Of a stretch of DNA of 64,000 nucleotides, positions 43,456-53,294 are shown one piece after another. The stretch is from Ralstonia pickettii (GTDB taxonomy: Bacteria; Pseudomonadota; Gammaproteobacteria; Burkholderiales; Burkholderiaceae): NCBI RefSeq assembly GCF_001699815.1, contig NZ_MCGB01000087.1, positions 82,184-146,183 on the forward strand, written 5' to 3'. The translations under genes were made by a program, and so were the position numbers. The notes under the pieces were generated by a model. That model did no database searches. It was given only the letters and a program-made list of their open reading frames with translations, and was not told the origin of the DNA. Numbering within the stretch: position 1 is the stretch's first letter; the number at the start of each line of letters is the position of its first letter.

Positions 43456-44199
43456 TTATTGGTGCGCGTCGCCGTCGGCAGGTTCCGCAGGCGACGTTGA
43501 CGCCTCACGTGGAATCACATACCCCACGCCGCGGATGTTCTGGATGAAATGGCTGCCGAGCTTCTTGCGCAGCGCATGGATGTAGACCTCGACCGTGTTG
43601 CTGCCGACCTCTTCGTCCCAGCCGTAGAGGTTGTCCTGCAACTGCGCGATCGACCACACCTTGCCCGGCCGCGCGAGCAGCGCATGCAGCACCGCAAACT
43701 CACGGCCCGACAGCTTGACCGGCACACCGGCGCGCAGCACCTCGCGGGTGACGGGGTTGAGCAGCACATCGCCGTGGCGCATGAGCGGATCGGCACGGCC
43801 GCCCTGTCTGCGCAGCAGCGCGTGCATGCGCGCAGCCAGCTCCTGCAGGTCGAAGGGCTTGACGAGGTAGTCGTCTGCGCCGGCATTGAGGCCGGCTACG
43901 CGGTCGGCCACAGCATCGCGCGCGGTGAGGATCAGGATGGGGATGGCGATGCCGCGCTGGCGCAGCTCGCGCACCACGTCGAGTCCGTCGCGCTTGGGCA
44001 GGCCGAGGTCGAGCAGCATGAGGTCGAACATGGTGGTGCCGGGTTCCGCACCGGCGGCACCGGCGGCGCCGGGCGCGGTCACGGCGTGCACGGCAGCCTC
44101 GCCGTCACGCACCCAATCGATGGCGAAACCGTCGTGGCGCAAACCCTTGCGCACGCTATCGCCGATCATGTCGTCGTCTTCTACGAGCAGTACGCGCAT
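43456..44199 (-). CDS. OmpR-family response regulator (QseB/PmrA-like)
   Basis: A 247-residue regulator. Receiver: VLLVEDDDMIGDSV, phosphoacceptor aspartate in FDLMLLDLGLPKRDG, lysine in DYLVKPFDLQELAAR. DNA-binding domain: LSGREFAVLHALLARPGKVW, NTVEVYIHALRKKLG and IRGVGYVIP. A low-complexity insert, APGAAGAAGAEPGT, lengthens the loop before the phosphoacceptor strand by about a dozen residues compared with relatives. The ATG of MRVLLVEDDD is chosen because upstream codons do not belong to the fold. The kinase gene follows after 3 bp. Confidence 0.92.
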   Translation of the reverse strand: MRVLLVEDDDMIGDSVRKGLRHDGFAIDWVRDGEAAVHAVTAPGAAGAAGAEPGTTMFDLMLLDLGLPKRDGLDVVRELRQRGIAIPILILTARDAVADRVAGLNAGADDYLVKPFDLQELAARMHALLRRQGGRADPLMRHGDVLLNPVTREVLRAGVPVKLSGREFAVLHALLARPGKVWSIAQLQDNLYGWDEEVGSNTVEVYIHALRKKLGSHFIQNIRGVGYVIPREASTSPAEPADGDAHQ

Positions 44200-44295
44200 G
44201 GACGCATCAAAAATAGGCCGGGGAAGACCCATTGTAGAACTGCCGCGCGGGCGGCCCACACTTTGTACAGAGCCGCCCGCAAACTCACCTCCGCA

Positions 44296-46020
44296 TCAGA
44301 ACCCGCCCGATTTGATCAACTGATTCAGCGCGCCAATGTTCAGGCTGCCCCAACCCGTCGGATAGTCCCAACCCTTGGCGGCGTTGTAACCGTAGCGCTG
44401 GTAGCCGTTGTTGCCCGAGACCACGTCATAGCGCAGCAGCGACGCGTTGGCCGGAATGGCGCTGTACAGGCGCGCCGCCGGAAAGCCCAGGTTGCCGTTG
44501 GCCGCCAGCAACCGTGCCCAGAAGCCGACAAAGATGGGCGATGCCAGGCTCGTGCCGCCAATCTGCTGCAGTTGCCCGTAGTTGTAGATGTAGGCACCGG
44601 TGCTTTGCGCCGCGTCAAACGACACATCGGGCAACAGCCGCGCATTCCCGCCCTGCCAGCTCGGCGCCGGCAGGATCTGGCTGATGCCGCCGCCCGTGGC
44701 CCAGAGCTTGCCGTTGCCGTCGAGGCCTTCGTTCCACACGGTCTCGCTGGCGAAGCTCGATCCGCTCGTATAGAGCGTGGTGCCGCCAATGGCCAGCACG
44801 TGCGGCGATGATGCCGGCCACGACACGCTGTAGTTGCCGCCGTCCCGATAGCCGCGGTTGTTGCACTCGTAGACGCCCTCGTCGCCGGAAGACACGGAGA
44901 ACGTCTGCCCCTGCGCGGCGGCCGTGGTGAAGATGGCCTCTTCGGCATCGAGCGTGCCGTCGGCGCTGGCGTCGTTCTCGCACCAGCCGAGCGACACGTT
45001 GATGATCTTGGCCGTGTTGTCGGTCACCGCCTTGTTGAAAGCCTTGGTCAGGCCCGTGTTGCCCGGCGCATTCAGATCCGCCATGTAAAAGGCCAGCTTG
45101 CCGACCGCGCCGCCGGCCGCGCCCACGATGGATTGGCTGTCGAGGTTCCACTCGCCCTGGCCTTCCTGGTCATCGGTGTAGTTGCCGCTCGTGCCGTTGG
45201 TCTTGATCGTGGTGGTGGACACCGCGGCGTAGCCGTTGTTGCTCGTGAACGTGCGCAGGTCACGCAACGTTTGCGATACACCGCCGATGGTGATGACGCC
45301 CACGGTGGTGCCCGCCGCCGTCGGCACGCCGGTCGCGCCATACAGCGCTGGGAATTCCTTCGGGTAGTGGCCCGTCGCGGTGCCGGCCGCCAGCGTGCGC
45401 GCTTCGGCCACATCGCCCATACGCAGCAGCGGACGCGCACGCGCCACGTTCTGCAGGCCCAGTACCGAGCCCACGATACCGCCCAGCGCGCGAGGCACCT
45501 GCGCCTTGCCGCTGTTCGCAAACCCGCTGCGGCCGGCCAGCTGGTAATGCACCAGCGGCGTGTTGAACGCCGCCTTGACCGTGCCTGCCGTACCGCGCGC
45601 CGACACCAGCAGCCGGTTGGGCGCCACATCGATATCGATAAAGCCGTTCTGCCGCAGATAGCCCACCACGGCGTCCACCTGCGCCTGCGTGGGCGCGTGG
45701 TCGGCGAGGAACTGCTCGCTGGTCAGGTACCTGCGGTAGTGCGGGCTGCGCGGATCGTTCACATCGTGCGCGAGCGCCTTGAGCTGAGCCTCGTTGCGCA
45801 GCTTCAGGCTGATCAGCACGTCGGCGGTCTGACCGGGAGCGACCTCGTTGGCGGCGCCGCGCGCCATGAGTTGCGGGCCGGTCACGAAAGCCTTGGTGTG
45901 GGTGTCGACCCAATCGGTGGCGGCATGCAGCGGCCCGGCCGCGAGCACCAGCGGCCATGCATACGCCAGATGGCGGCACAGGATGGAGACGCGCTGCATG
46001 GGGAGAGCAGTACGGAGCAT
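44296..46020 (-). CDS. Secreted S53 (sedolisin/pro-kumamolisin) serine-carboxyl peptidase
   Basis: A 574-residue exported acid peptidase. The signal peptide ends at GPLHAATD. Residues about 40-190 form the activation prodomain (SLKLRNEAQLKALAHDVNDP, HYRRYLTSEQF). The catalytic domain has the Glu-Asp pair in GEWNLDSQ, the serine in GGTSLASPIF, the SSGDEGV block and a C-terminal calcium site near GWDYPTGWGS. The residues of the sedolisin triad are present. A start at the ATG 46020 is used; 45999 is possible. It would cleave proteins outside the cell, probably at acid pH. It is convergent with no gene and lies upstream of the regulator pair on the same strand. Confidence 0.9.
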   Translation of the reverse strand: MLRTALPMQRVSILCRHLAYAWPLVLAAGPLHAATDWVDTHTKAFVTGPQLMARGAANEVAPGQTADVLISLKLRNEAQLKALAHDVNDPRSPHYRRYLTSEQFLADHAPTQAQVDAVVGYLRQNGFIDIDVAPNRLLVSARGTAGTVKAAFNTPLVHYQLAGRSGFANSGKAQVPRALGGIVGSVLGLQNVARARPLLRMGDVAEARTLAAGTATGHYPKEFPALYGATGVPTAAGTTVGVITIGGVSQTLRDLRTFTSNNGYAAVSTTTIKTNGTSGNYTDDQEGQGEWNLDSQSIVGAAGGAVGKLAFYMADLNAPGNTGLTKAFNKAVTDNTAKIINVSLGWCENDASADGTLDAEEAIFTTAAAQGQTFSVSSGDEGVYECNNRGYRDGGNYSVSWPASSPHVLAIGGTTLYTSGSSFASETVWNEGLDGNGKLWATGGGISQILPAPSWQGGNARLLPDVSFDAAQSTGAYIYNYGQLQQIGGTSLASPIFVGFWARLLAANGNLGFPAARLYSAIPANASLLRYDVVSGNNGYQRYGYNAAKGWDYPTGWGSLNIGALNQLIKSGGF

Positions 46021-46235
46021 CGGATGTCCCTTTGAGGAGTACGACGTTGCAGAACCACGCCGCTTGTGACGACGTGGGCGTCGTTCACCGTAGCCAAGGC
46101 GCTCGCCTCTCAACAGTGCAAAAACAGTCAGTTGCACTTGGGGCGCGCTGCGTCTAACAACCCCTCGCCAAGCGGTTGCGCACGGCTGCGCTTGCCTTTA
46201 TCGTGATGCGATCCGCCATTCGAACCCGCGCGCAG

Positions 46236-47069
46236 ATGAGCGCCCAGCAAGCCACTTCCCCCGCCACCCCCGATACACCCACCGACCTGCGCGAACGCAT
46301 TCGCGCGGCGCGTCCGTCGCTCTCTCCGGCTGAACGCCAGGTGGCCGACTGGGTGCTGCGCCAGCCCGGTACGGTGCTCAGCCTGCCGGTAGCGGCCATC
46401 GCGCGTGAGGCCGGCGTCAGCCAACCTACGGTGATCCGCTTCTGCCGCTCGATGGGCTGCCACGGCCTGTCGGATTTCAAGCTGCGGCTGGCGCAAGGCA
46501 ACGTCGCCCGCGATACCGCGCCGGCCCGCGTCGCTCCCCCCTCGGGCATGCGCGTCCTGCAGAACGCCATCGATTCGCTCACCACGCTGCAGGGCCGCTT
46601 CGACCCGCACACGCTCGATGCGGCGGTGGCGCTGGTCGACAGCGCACATCGCATCGACCTATACGGCTTCGGCAGCTCGGGCGTGGTGGCGCTCGACGCG
46701 CAAACGAAATTCTTCCGCTACGGCATTCCCGCGAATGCGTATAGCGATCCGTATCTGGTGTCGATGTCGTTGAACGTGCTGCAGGCGGGCGACGTGGTGA
46801 TCGCCATTTCCAAATCGGGCGCGTTGCCCGAACTGCAGACAGCGGTGGAGCGCGTGCGCGAACTCGGCGTGCGCGTGATTGCCGTGACAACGCCTGGCAG
46901 CCCGCTCGCGGCACTCGCCGATGTCGTGCTGCCCGCGGGCGTGGACGATGCCGTGGCCGACCGTTCGATGGTCGCGCGCCTGTTGCACCTGGCGCTACTC
47001 GATGCGCTGGTGCTGGAAGTGGCGCTGCGCAAGGGCAGCGCCCTCCAGCACGCGGATCAACCCGAGTAG
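46236..47069 (+). CDS. hexR: HexR, RpiR-family repressor of glucose catabolism
   Basis: A 277-residue regulator with an N-terminal RpiR helix-turn-helix (LSPAERQVADWVLRQPG, VSQPTVIRFCRSMGC) and a C-terminal SIS sugar-phosphate-binding domain (YGFGSSGVVALDAQTKF, AISKSGALPELQTAV). In proteobacteria HexR senses the Entner-Doudoroff intermediate KDPG and represses zwf and edd. The neighbouring genes here are exactly those, and two HexR-type operators lie between zwf and edd. The start is uncertain; in-frame ATGs also occur at 46206 and 46176 and none has a clear ribosome site. It is convergent with glk with a 13-bp gap. Confidence 0.88.
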   Translation: MSAQQATSPATPDTPTDLRERIRAARPSLSPAERQVADWVLRQPGTVLSLPVAAIAREAGVSQPTVIRFCRSMGCHGLSDFKLRLAQGNVARDTAPARVAPPSGMRVLQNAIDSLTTLQGRFDPHTLDAAVALVDSAHRIDLYGFGSSGVVALDAQTKFFRYGIPANAYSDPYLVSMSLNVLQAGDVVIAISKSGALPELQTAVERVRELGVRVIAVTTPGSPLAALADVVLPAGVDDAVADRSMVARLLHLALLDALVLEVALRKGSALQHADQPE

Positions 47070-47082
47070 CGCTGAAGCGGCG

Positions 47083-48138
47083 TCAGTGTCCCTGGGCCAC
47101 GGCGTGGTCCATGGCAGCACAGAGGCCGATCAACCCCGGGTACGGTGAATGAATCACATACACCGGCATTGATGCCACATAGGCCGAGAAGCGGCCCTTG
47201 TCTTCAAAGCGCCGCCGGAACGGTGAGTTGGCAAACGCAGGCCCCAGACGCGGCACGATGCCGCCGCCGATGTACACGCCGCCGCGCGCGCCCAGCGTAA
47301 CCGCCAGGTTGGCCGCGATGGTGCCGAGGAACGCGCAGAACGTATCGACGGCATAGCGGCAGCGTGCGTGGTCGCCGGCGTCGTCTTCCATCTCGCCGAG
47401 TGCGATGGCGGTGATGTCGGCGGCGCGGCGCAAGGTGGGGCCTTGCTGCCAGAGGTCGAAGCACGCACCCAGGGCCTCGTAGATCAGTTCCAGACCCATG
47501 CCGGAAATCAGCCGCTCGGCTGACACATGACCGAAGCGCTCACGTGCGAAGCGCCAGATCGCGGCTTCCTCGTCGTTCATCGGCGGAAAGGCGACATGAC
47601 CGCCCTCGCCGGCCACGGCAATGTAGCGGCCTTCCGGCGTCGGCAGCAGCGATGCGACGCCCAACCCCGTGCCGGCGCCGAGCAGCGCACGCGGTGCATC
47701 GGCCAGGCTGGCACCCCCGCCCACCTGCTCCAGTTCGTCCGCAGGCAGATACGGCAACGCGTGCGCCAGCGCCGCGAAGTCGTTGAGCACGACGAAGGTG
47801 TCGAAGCCCAGCGACTGGCGCATCGCCTCGATCGAGAACGCCCAATCGCGATTGGTCATGCGGATCTGGTCGCCCAGCACCGGGTTGGCGATGCCGATCG
47901 CGGCATGGCGCACCCCAGCGGCTGCGATTTCCGGCGGCAACGATGCGAGGTACGCGCGCATGGCCGCTTCGAGCGACGGATAGTCGTCGCCAGCCAGCAC
48001 GCCAATGTGGGCCAGGCGCATGGGCGCCATCTCGAGCGCAAAGCGCACGTTGGTGCCGCCCACGTCGGCCACCAGCCGCGGGTAGGCCAGCGTGTCGGCC
48101 ACGGTGCCCGCGTTCACCTCATGTAGACCAATAGACAT
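47083..48138 (-). CDS. glk: Glucokinase
   Basis: A 351-residue cytoplasmic kinase converting glucose to glucose-6-phosphate. The phosphate-binding motif LVADVGGTNVRFAL, substrate block LNDFAALAHALPYL, GAGTGLGVA and GEGGHVAFPP, and the second phosphate motif GGVYIGGGIVPRLG match bacterial (Glk) glucokinases of the ROK-unrelated group. It is the third gene of the zwf-pgl-glk operon and its start overlaps the pgl end by 20 bp, indicating coupled translation. Confidence 0.94.
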   Translation of the reverse strand: MSIGLHEVNAGTVADTLAYPRLVADVGGTNVRFALEMAPMRLAHIGVLAGDDYPSLEAAMRAYLASLPPEIAAAGVRHAAIGIANPVLGDQIRMTNRDWAFSIEAMRQSLGFDTFVVLNDFAALAHALPYLPADELEQVGGGASLADAPRALLGAGTGLGVASLLPTPEGRYIAVAGEGGHVAFPPMNDEEAAIWRFARERFGHVSAERLISGMGLELIYEALGACFDLWQQGPTLRRAADITAIALGEMEDDAGDHARCRYAVDTFCAFLGTIAANLAVTLGARGGVYIGGGIVPRLGPAFANSPFRRRFEDKGRFSAYVASMPVYVIHSPYPGLIGLCAAMDHAVAQGH

Positions 48139-48823
48139 CGAGCGGCACCTCCCGCTGATGAATGACATAGCTCACCGGCAGCGCGCGCTGAGCCCCGCCT
48201 TGCGCGGCCTCGTCGAACACGCCGCGCTTGACCGGCCCCGAGATCGAGAGGAACAACCGCCGCGCCGCACACAGCGCAGACAGATTCAGGCTGATACGCC
48301 GATGCGGCGCAGCGCCCGGGCGCACCGGCAGATACGCCGGCGCCTGCGTGCGGTCGATGCCATCGTTCAATTCAGGCGCGTCGGGAAACAACGATGCCGT
48401 ATGCCCATCGTCGCCCATGCCGAGAATCACTACGTCGGGTTGCTGAAACGGATCATTGGCAGTCGCCACACATGCATCCACGTCAACCGATTCGCCATGC
48501 ACATGCGGTGACAACACGAGAGGAAAGAAACGCGCCGCCGCCGCCGCATCCTGCAACAGGTGCTCGCGAACGAGGCGCGCGTTGCTGTCGGCATGCCCGG
48601 GCGGCACGGCACGCTCGTCGACCAGCGTGATCGACACATCGGCCCAGCGCAGCGGCAACACGCGCAGCGCGGCAAACAGCGCGATGGGCGAACGCCCGCC
48701 CGAGACGGCCAGGCACACGCTGCCCTGTTCCTCGATCACATGCGTGAGCGTGTTGGCAATGGACGCGGCCAACGCCTGCACCTGCGCGGCGGCGTCCGGA
48801 ACTGCGTGCCAGCGCATTGCCAT
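48119..48823 (-). CDS. pgl: 6-phosphogluconolactonase
   Basis: A 234-residue enzyme hydrolysing 6-phosphogluconolactone to 6-phosphogluconate. Characteristic blocks are VCLAVSGGRSPIALFAAL, WADVSITLVDERAVPP and VVILGMGDDGHTASLFPDA, with a closing HRRISLNLSAL. It starts at an ATG overlapping the zwf stop as TAATG, so it is translated from the same message as zwf; a second ATG follows two codons later. Position between zwf and glk is the common arrangement. Confidence 0.94.
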   Translation of the reverse strand: MAMRWHAVPDAAAQVQALAASIANTLTHVIEEQGSVCLAVSGGRSPIALFAALRVLPLRWADVSITLVDERAVPPGHADSNARLVREHLLQDAAAAARFFPLVLSPHVHGESVDVDACVATANDPFQQPDVVILGMGDDGHTASLFPDAPELNDGIDRTQAPAYLPVRPGAAPHRRISLNLSALCAARRLFLSISGPVKRGVFDEAAQGGAQRALPVSYVIHQREVPLDVYWST

Positions 48824-50292
48824 TACATCTCCTCGTGCCAGGCGGCGTTGTCGCGCGAGAGCAGCGCGCTCGATGCCGCCGGCCCCCAGCTGCCCGCGGT
48901 GTAGCCCTTGGGCGGGATGCGTGCTTCGTTCCACGCTTCAATGATCGGTTCGACCCAGCGCCAGGCTTCGGCCTGTTCATCGCGGCGCACGAACAGACCC
49001 AGCTTGCCGTTGACAGCGTCCATCAGCAGACGCTCATACGCGCCAGCATGGCGCACTCCGCCGTGGTTGGTGAAGTCCAGGTCCAGCGTGGAGGGCTGCA
49101 AGCCCAGCGCCGCGCCCGGCGTCTTGGTCAGGAACTGCAGGCGGATGCTTTCTTCCGGCTGCAGACGGATGACGAGGCGATTCTCCGGAAACTGGATCAA
49201 CGGCTTCGGAAACAGCGCATGCGGCACGTCATGAAAGCGCACCACGATCTCCGCCAGCCGCTGCGGCATGCGCTTGCCGGTGCGCAGGTAGAACGGCACG
49301 CCAGCCCAGCGCCAGTTGGCAATCTCGGCCTTGATGGCGACAAACGTTTCGGTACGGCTGTCGGGCGGAATACCCTGCTCATGCAGATAGCCCTGCACCG
49401 GCTGCCCCGCGATGGCACCTTCCTGGTACTGGCCGCGCACGGTCTTCTCGGGCACCTCTTGCAGCGGGATCGGCTTGAGCGCCTTGAGGATCTTCAGCTT
49501 TTCGTCGCGGATGGCATCTTGCGACAGGCTCGACGGTGGCTCCATGGCGACGATGCACAGCAGTTGCAGCAGGTGGTTCTGCACCATGTCGCGCAGCGCG
49601 CCGACGCCGTCGTAGAAATCGCCGCGCTTTTCCACGCCGAGCTGCTCGGCAATGGTGATCTGCACGTCCTTGATCCACTCGCGGCGCCACAGCGGCTCGA
49701 ACAGCGCGTTGCCGAAGCGGATTGCCATCAGGTTCTGGACGGACTCTTTCCCGAGGTAGTGATCGATCCGGTAGATCTGGTCTTCGGCAAAGAACTCGGC
49801 CACGGCCGAGTTGATGCGCTCGTTCGACGCGAGATCAGTGCCCAGCGGCTTTTCCAGCACCAGCCGCACATTCGGCGTATTCAGCCCGACACGGGCAAGC
49901 TGCTTGCAGATATCGATGAAGAAGCCCGGCGCCGTGGCCAGGTAGCAGACCGTGACCGGGGCGCGGTCCTCGCCCAGCGCGGCGGCCAGTCCATCGAACT
50001 GCTCGGGTTTGCGGGCGTCCACCTGCTGATAAACGATGCGCTCAGCAAACGAGGCCCAGGCGTCGTCGGAGACGGGTGCACCGGAATACAGGCGCATGGT
50101 CGGGCGCGTTTCGCGCTCCAGCAGGGCGAGGTAGCCGGCTGTCTCCAGCGGCTGCGTGCCGATGGCGAAGATCCGCCCGCGCGGGTGCAGTTCGCCGCCC
50201 TGATGCGCATCGAACAAGGCAGGAATCAGCTTGCGGCGGGCAAGATCGCCCGTACCGCCGAACAACACCATGTCGAATGCGGGCACCGACAT
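48823..50292 (-). CDS. zwf: Glucose-6-phosphate dehydrogenase
   Basis: A 489-residue enzyme oxidising glucose-6-phosphate to 6-phosphogluconolactone with NADP or NAD. The nucleotide motif FGGTGDLARRKL, the active-site RIDHYLGKESVQN with its catalytic histidines, and FYLRTGKRMP are intact. The ATG at 50292 has AGGAG 6 bp upstream; ATGs at 50298 and 50316 are alternatives with poorer sites. It heads the zwf-pgl-glk operon; a perfect HexR operator lies about 80 bp upstream. Confidence 0.95.
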   Translation of the reverse strand: MSVPAFDMVLFGGTGDLARRKLIPALFDAHQGGELHPRGRIFAIGTQPLETAGYLALLERETRPTMRLYSGAPVSDDAWASFAERIVYQQVDARKPEQFDGLAAALGEDRAPVTVCYLATAPGFFIDICKQLARVGLNTPNVRLVLEKPLGTDLASNERINSAVAEFFAEDQIYRIDHYLGKESVQNLMAIRFGNALFEPLWRREWIKDVQITIAEQLGVEKRGDFYDGVGALRDMVQNHLLQLLCIVAMEPPSSLSQDAIRDEKLKILKALKPIPLQEVPEKTVRGQYQEGAIAGQPVQGYLHEQGIPPDSRTETFVAIKAEIANWRWAGVPFYLRTGKRMPQRLAEIVVRFHDVPHALFPKPLIQFPENRLVIRLQPEESIRLQFLTKTPGAALGLQPSTLDLDFTNHGGVRHAGAYERLLMDAVNGKLGLFVRRDEQAEAWRWVEPIIEAWNEARIPPKGYTAGSWGPAASSALLSRDNAAWHEEM

Positions 50293-50369
50293 CGTCATCT
50301 CCTGTGTATGAGCCATTGATTAGGCTAGCCTAGCTGACTAGCGGGACAACACGTGCTTTAAGCTCATTT

Positions 50370-50384
50370 TGTAGTATTACTACA
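50370..50384. promoter_or_regulatory. HexR operator, perfect palindrome
   Basis: TGTAGTATTACTACA is a perfect inverted repeat (TGTAGT-ATT-ACTACA) matching the known HexR consensus TGTARTWWWAYTACA. It lies on the zwf side of the zwf-edd divergent region. Confidence 0.85.
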
Positions 50385-50556
50385 TCGCGAGCAAGGCGTT
50401 CTTGAAACTGCCCGGGCAAGCGTTTCCCGCGAATCTTTTGCCCGGAAGCGTGGCCTTCCGCGTGGTTTCTGGCACGCAATTCGCGTGCTCGCCGGTATGA
50501 CTGGCGCTGATCGGATACGGTACCTGTGGAAAACCCTGCACCACATTCGGCGCATT

Positions 50557-50571
50557 TGTAGGAAAATTACA
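50557..50571. promoter_or_regulatory. Second HexR operator, one mismatch
   Basis: TGTAGGAAAATTACA fits the HexR consensus except for G at position 6. It ends about 40 bp before the edd start, in a position to block edd transcription. Confidence 0.72.
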
Positions 50572-50612
50572 GCATTCCGTCCCGCCCGGACCTACCCCCC
50601 AGGAGAACCCGC

Positions 50613-52442
50613 ATGGCCCTGCACCGCACATTGGCCGCCGTCACCCAGCGCATCATCGACCGCAGCCGCGGCCCCCGCCAGGCCTATCTGGACGTCACCC
50701 GCAAGAATGCCGGCCGCAGGGTCGAGCGTACGCTGCTCTCGTGCACGAACCTCGCCCACGGTTTTGCGGCCATGCCAGGCGAAGCGAAGATCCGCCTGAA
50801 AGCGCTGGAGCGGCCGAACCTCGGCATCGTCTCGGCGTACAACGACATGCTGTCGGCGCATCAGCCGCTGGAGGCATTCCCTGCATGGCTCAAGCAGGCG
50901 GCGCTGGACGCCGGCGGCACCGCGCAGTTTGCCGGCGGCGTGCCGGCCATGTGTGATGGCGTCACGCAGGGGCAGGACGGGATGGAGCTGTCGCTGTTCT
51001 CGCGCGACACGATTGCCCTGTCGACGGCCGTGGCGCTGTCGCACCAGATGTTCGACGCGGCGCTGTACCTGGGCGTGTGCGACAAGATCGTGCCGGGGCT
51101 GGTGATCGGCGCGCTGTCGTTCGGCCACCTGCCCGCCGTGTTCGTGCCGGCCGGCCCCATGACCACCGGCATCAGCAACGATGAAAAAGCCCGTACGCGC
51201 CAGCTGTACGCAGAAGGCAAACTCTCGCGCGCCGACCTGCTGGAAGCCGAATCCAAGTCGTACCACGGGGCCGGCACCTGCACGTTCTACGGCACGGCCA
51301 ACTCCAATCAGATGCTGATGGAGGTGATGGGCCTGCACCTGCCGGGCACCGCGTTCATCAACCCGAACACGCCGCTGCGCGAGGCGCTCACGCGGGAATC
51401 GGCTCGCCAGGCGCTCAAGCTCGTCTTCAGCGGCGACCAATACACCCCCATTGCCGACGTGCTGGATGAGCGCGCCTTCGTCAACGGCATCGTCGGCCTG
51501 CTGGCCACCGGCGGCTCGACCAACCACACGCTGCACCTGGTTGCGATGGCGCGTGCGGCCGGCATCCTGCTCACGTGGGACGACTTCAACGATCTGTCGG
51601 GCGTGATTCCGCTGCTGGCACGGGTGTATCCGAACGGCAAGGCCGACGTGAACGAGTTCCAGGCCGCGGGGGGCCTCTCCATCGTCATTCGCGAACTGAT
51701 CGACGCCGGCCTGCTGCACGACGACGTGACAACGATCATGGGCAAGGGCCTGCGCCGCCATGCGCAGGAGCCGTTCCTGGACGGTGAGAAACTCGTCTGG
51801 CGCGATGGCGCAGCTGCCTCGCTCGATACCAACATCGTGCGCGGCGTGGCCGAGCCGTTCTCGCCGGACGGCGGCCTGCGCGTGCTCGACGGCAACATCG
51901 GGCGCTCGGTCATCAAGGTGTCGGCGGTCAAGCCGGAGCATCGCTTTGTGGAAGCGCCGGCGCGCGTGTTCCTTGCCCAGGACGATCTGATCAACGCCTT
52001 CAAGGCCGGTGAACTCGAGCGCGATTTTGTGGCTGTGCTGCCGTACCAGGGCCCGGCCGCCAATGGCATGCCCGAACTGCACAAGCTCACGCCGACGCTG
52101 TCGGTGCTGCAGGAGCGCGGATTCAAGGTGGCGCTGGTGACGGACGGCCGCATGTCGGGCGCGTCGGGCAAGGTGCCGGCCGCCATTCACATCACGCCCG
52201 AAGCGCTCAACGGTGGGCCGCTGGCGCGCGTGCGCGATGGCGACATCGTCGTGCTGGATGCGGAAGCGGGCACGCTGCAAGTGCGCGTGCCGGAGGCTGA
52301 GTGGAATGCCCGCCAGGTCACCGCGCCGGATCTGTCGCACTACCACGCAGGCGTCGGGCGGGATTTGTTCTCGGGTTTCCGCCGCAATGTGTCGCCGGCG
52401 GAAGAAGGCGCCTGCACGTTGTTCGTCTCGGCGGGCGCATAA
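50613..52442 (+). CDS. edd: Phosphogluconate dehydratase
   Basis: A 609-residue enzyme converting 6-phosphogluconate to KDPG, the first committed Entner-Doudoroff step. IlvD/Edd-family cysteines for the 4Fe-4S cluster are in [19 protein letters not shown] and [13 protein letters not shown]; further family blocks are [27 protein letters not shown] and [18 protein letters not shown] stands about 8 bp before the ATG. It is divergent from zwf, with two HexR sites between. The KDPG aldolase gene eda is not next to it and must be elsewhere. Confidence 0.95.
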   Translation: MALHRTLAAVTQRIIDRSRGPRQAYLDVTRKNAGRRVERTLLSCTNLAHGFAAMPGEAKIRLKALERPNLGIVSAYNDMLSAHQPLEAFPAWLKQAALDAGGTAQFAGGVPAMCDGVTQGQDGMELSLFSRDTIALSTAVALSHQMFDAALYLGVCDKIVPGLVIGALSFGHLPAVFVPAGPMTTGISNDEKARTRQLYAEGKLSRADLLEAESKSYHGAGTCTFYGTANSNQMLMEVMGLHLPGTAFINPNTPLREALTRESARQALKLVFSGDQYTPIADVLDERAFVNGIVGLLATGGSTNHTLHLVAMARAAGILLTWDDFNDLSGVIPLLARVYPNGKADVNEFQAAGGLSIVIRELIDAGLLHDDVTTIMGKGLRRHAQEPFLDGEKLVWRDGAAASLDTNIVRGVAEPFSPDGGLRVLDGNIGRSVIKVSAVKPEHRFVEAPARVFLAQDDLINAFKAGELERDFVAVLPYQGPAANGMPELHKLTPTLSVLQERGFKVALVTDGRMSGASGKVPAAIHITPEALNGGPLARVRDGDIVVLDAEAGTLQVRVPEAEWNARQVTAPDLSHYHAGVGRDLFSGFRRNVSPAEEGACTLFVSAGA

Positions 52443-52457
52443 GCTGAAGCCAGACCG

Positions 52458-52485
52458 ACCGGTCCAGGCCCATGCCTGGGCCGGT
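52458..52485. terminator. Hairpin between convergent edd and yceH
   Basis: ACCGGTCCAGGC and GCCTGGGCCGGT pair over 12 bp with one T-G pair around a 4-base loop. It lies 15 bp after edd and 6 bp from the yceH stop. No long T-run follows, so termination strength is uncertain. Confidence 0.55.
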
Positions 52486-52490
52486 TGCCT

Positions 52491-53189
52491 CTACAGCATC
52501 GACTTGTCGATCGAGATGCCCAGCTCACCGGCCATCTGCTCGACAAGCGCCTGCAGCCGGGCCACCTTGTCGGCCAACTGCTTCTGCTCCGCTTTCAGCG
52601 CCTCGAACTCGGACGGCACGATCGACTCGTCAACGCCGCCGGCCTGCCGCATGTCGGCTTGCGCAACGTCGCCGCACAGCAGGTGCATCCAACGGCTTTC
52701 ACGCTCCCCGGGCATACGCGACAGCTTCACGACGTAGGGCGGATCGTTCTCAGCCAGTTCCTCCAAAAATGCTTCAACGGATGAGATGTCGGCAAAGGCG
52801 TGGAACCGCGCCGCGTTCAGTCGCAGCTCGGCCGCGGTCTGCGGGCCGCGCAGCAGCAGCACGGTGAGCAGCGCGATGGACTGGCTCGGCACACCGAGCA
52901 CGCGATTCATGTTGTGCTCGAAGCGCGGTACGCGGCTGCTGCTGCCCTCCATGACCAGGCTGAGCGATTTCAGCCCATCAATGGCCGTGAGGATCTCGGC
53001 TTCGGTGACGGACATGACAGGCGCACGTGCGGTTTTCTGATTGCAGCCGGCCGCCAGCGCGTTCAGCGTGAGCGGGTAGGTGTCGGGCACGGTGTGCTGC
53101 TTCTCGACCAGAACGCCCAGCACGCGTCCTTCAAGCGCGGTCAGGGTACGGATGGCGCGACGCTGTGGAGCCTCGGAATGGATGTTCAT
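52491..53189 (-). CDS. yceH: YceH-family (DUF480) protein
   Basis: A 232-residue cytoplasmic protein of the DUF480/YceH family. The N-terminal two-thirds hold tandem winged-helix-like modules (LTALEGRVLGVLVEKQHTVP, YPLTLNALAAGCNQKT, LLTVLLLRGPQTAAELRLNA, PPYVVKLSRMPGERESRW), and the C-terminus is a short coiled coil (KAEQKQLADKVARLQALVEQ). Molecular function is not established. Convergent with edd. Confidence 0.9.
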   Translation of the reverse strand: MNIHSEAPQRRAIRTLTALEGRVLGVLVEKQHTVPDTYPLTLNALAAGCNQKTARAPVMSVTEAEILTAIDGLKSLSLVMEGSSSRVPRFEHNMNRVLGVPSQSIALLTVLLLRGPQTAAELRLNAARFHAFADISSVEAFLEELAENDPPYVVKLSRMPGERESRWMHLLCGDVAQADMRQAGGVDESIVPSEFEALKAEQKQLADKVARLQALVEQMAGELGISIDKSML

Positions 53190-53294
53190 GATGGGACGGC
53201 GACGGATACGCTGCAGGTTGGAGCCAATCGGACCCCAGCATCATATCCGCCGCGCGCAGGCAGGCGGCCCTGCCAGCGTAACAACAACCGAAGC

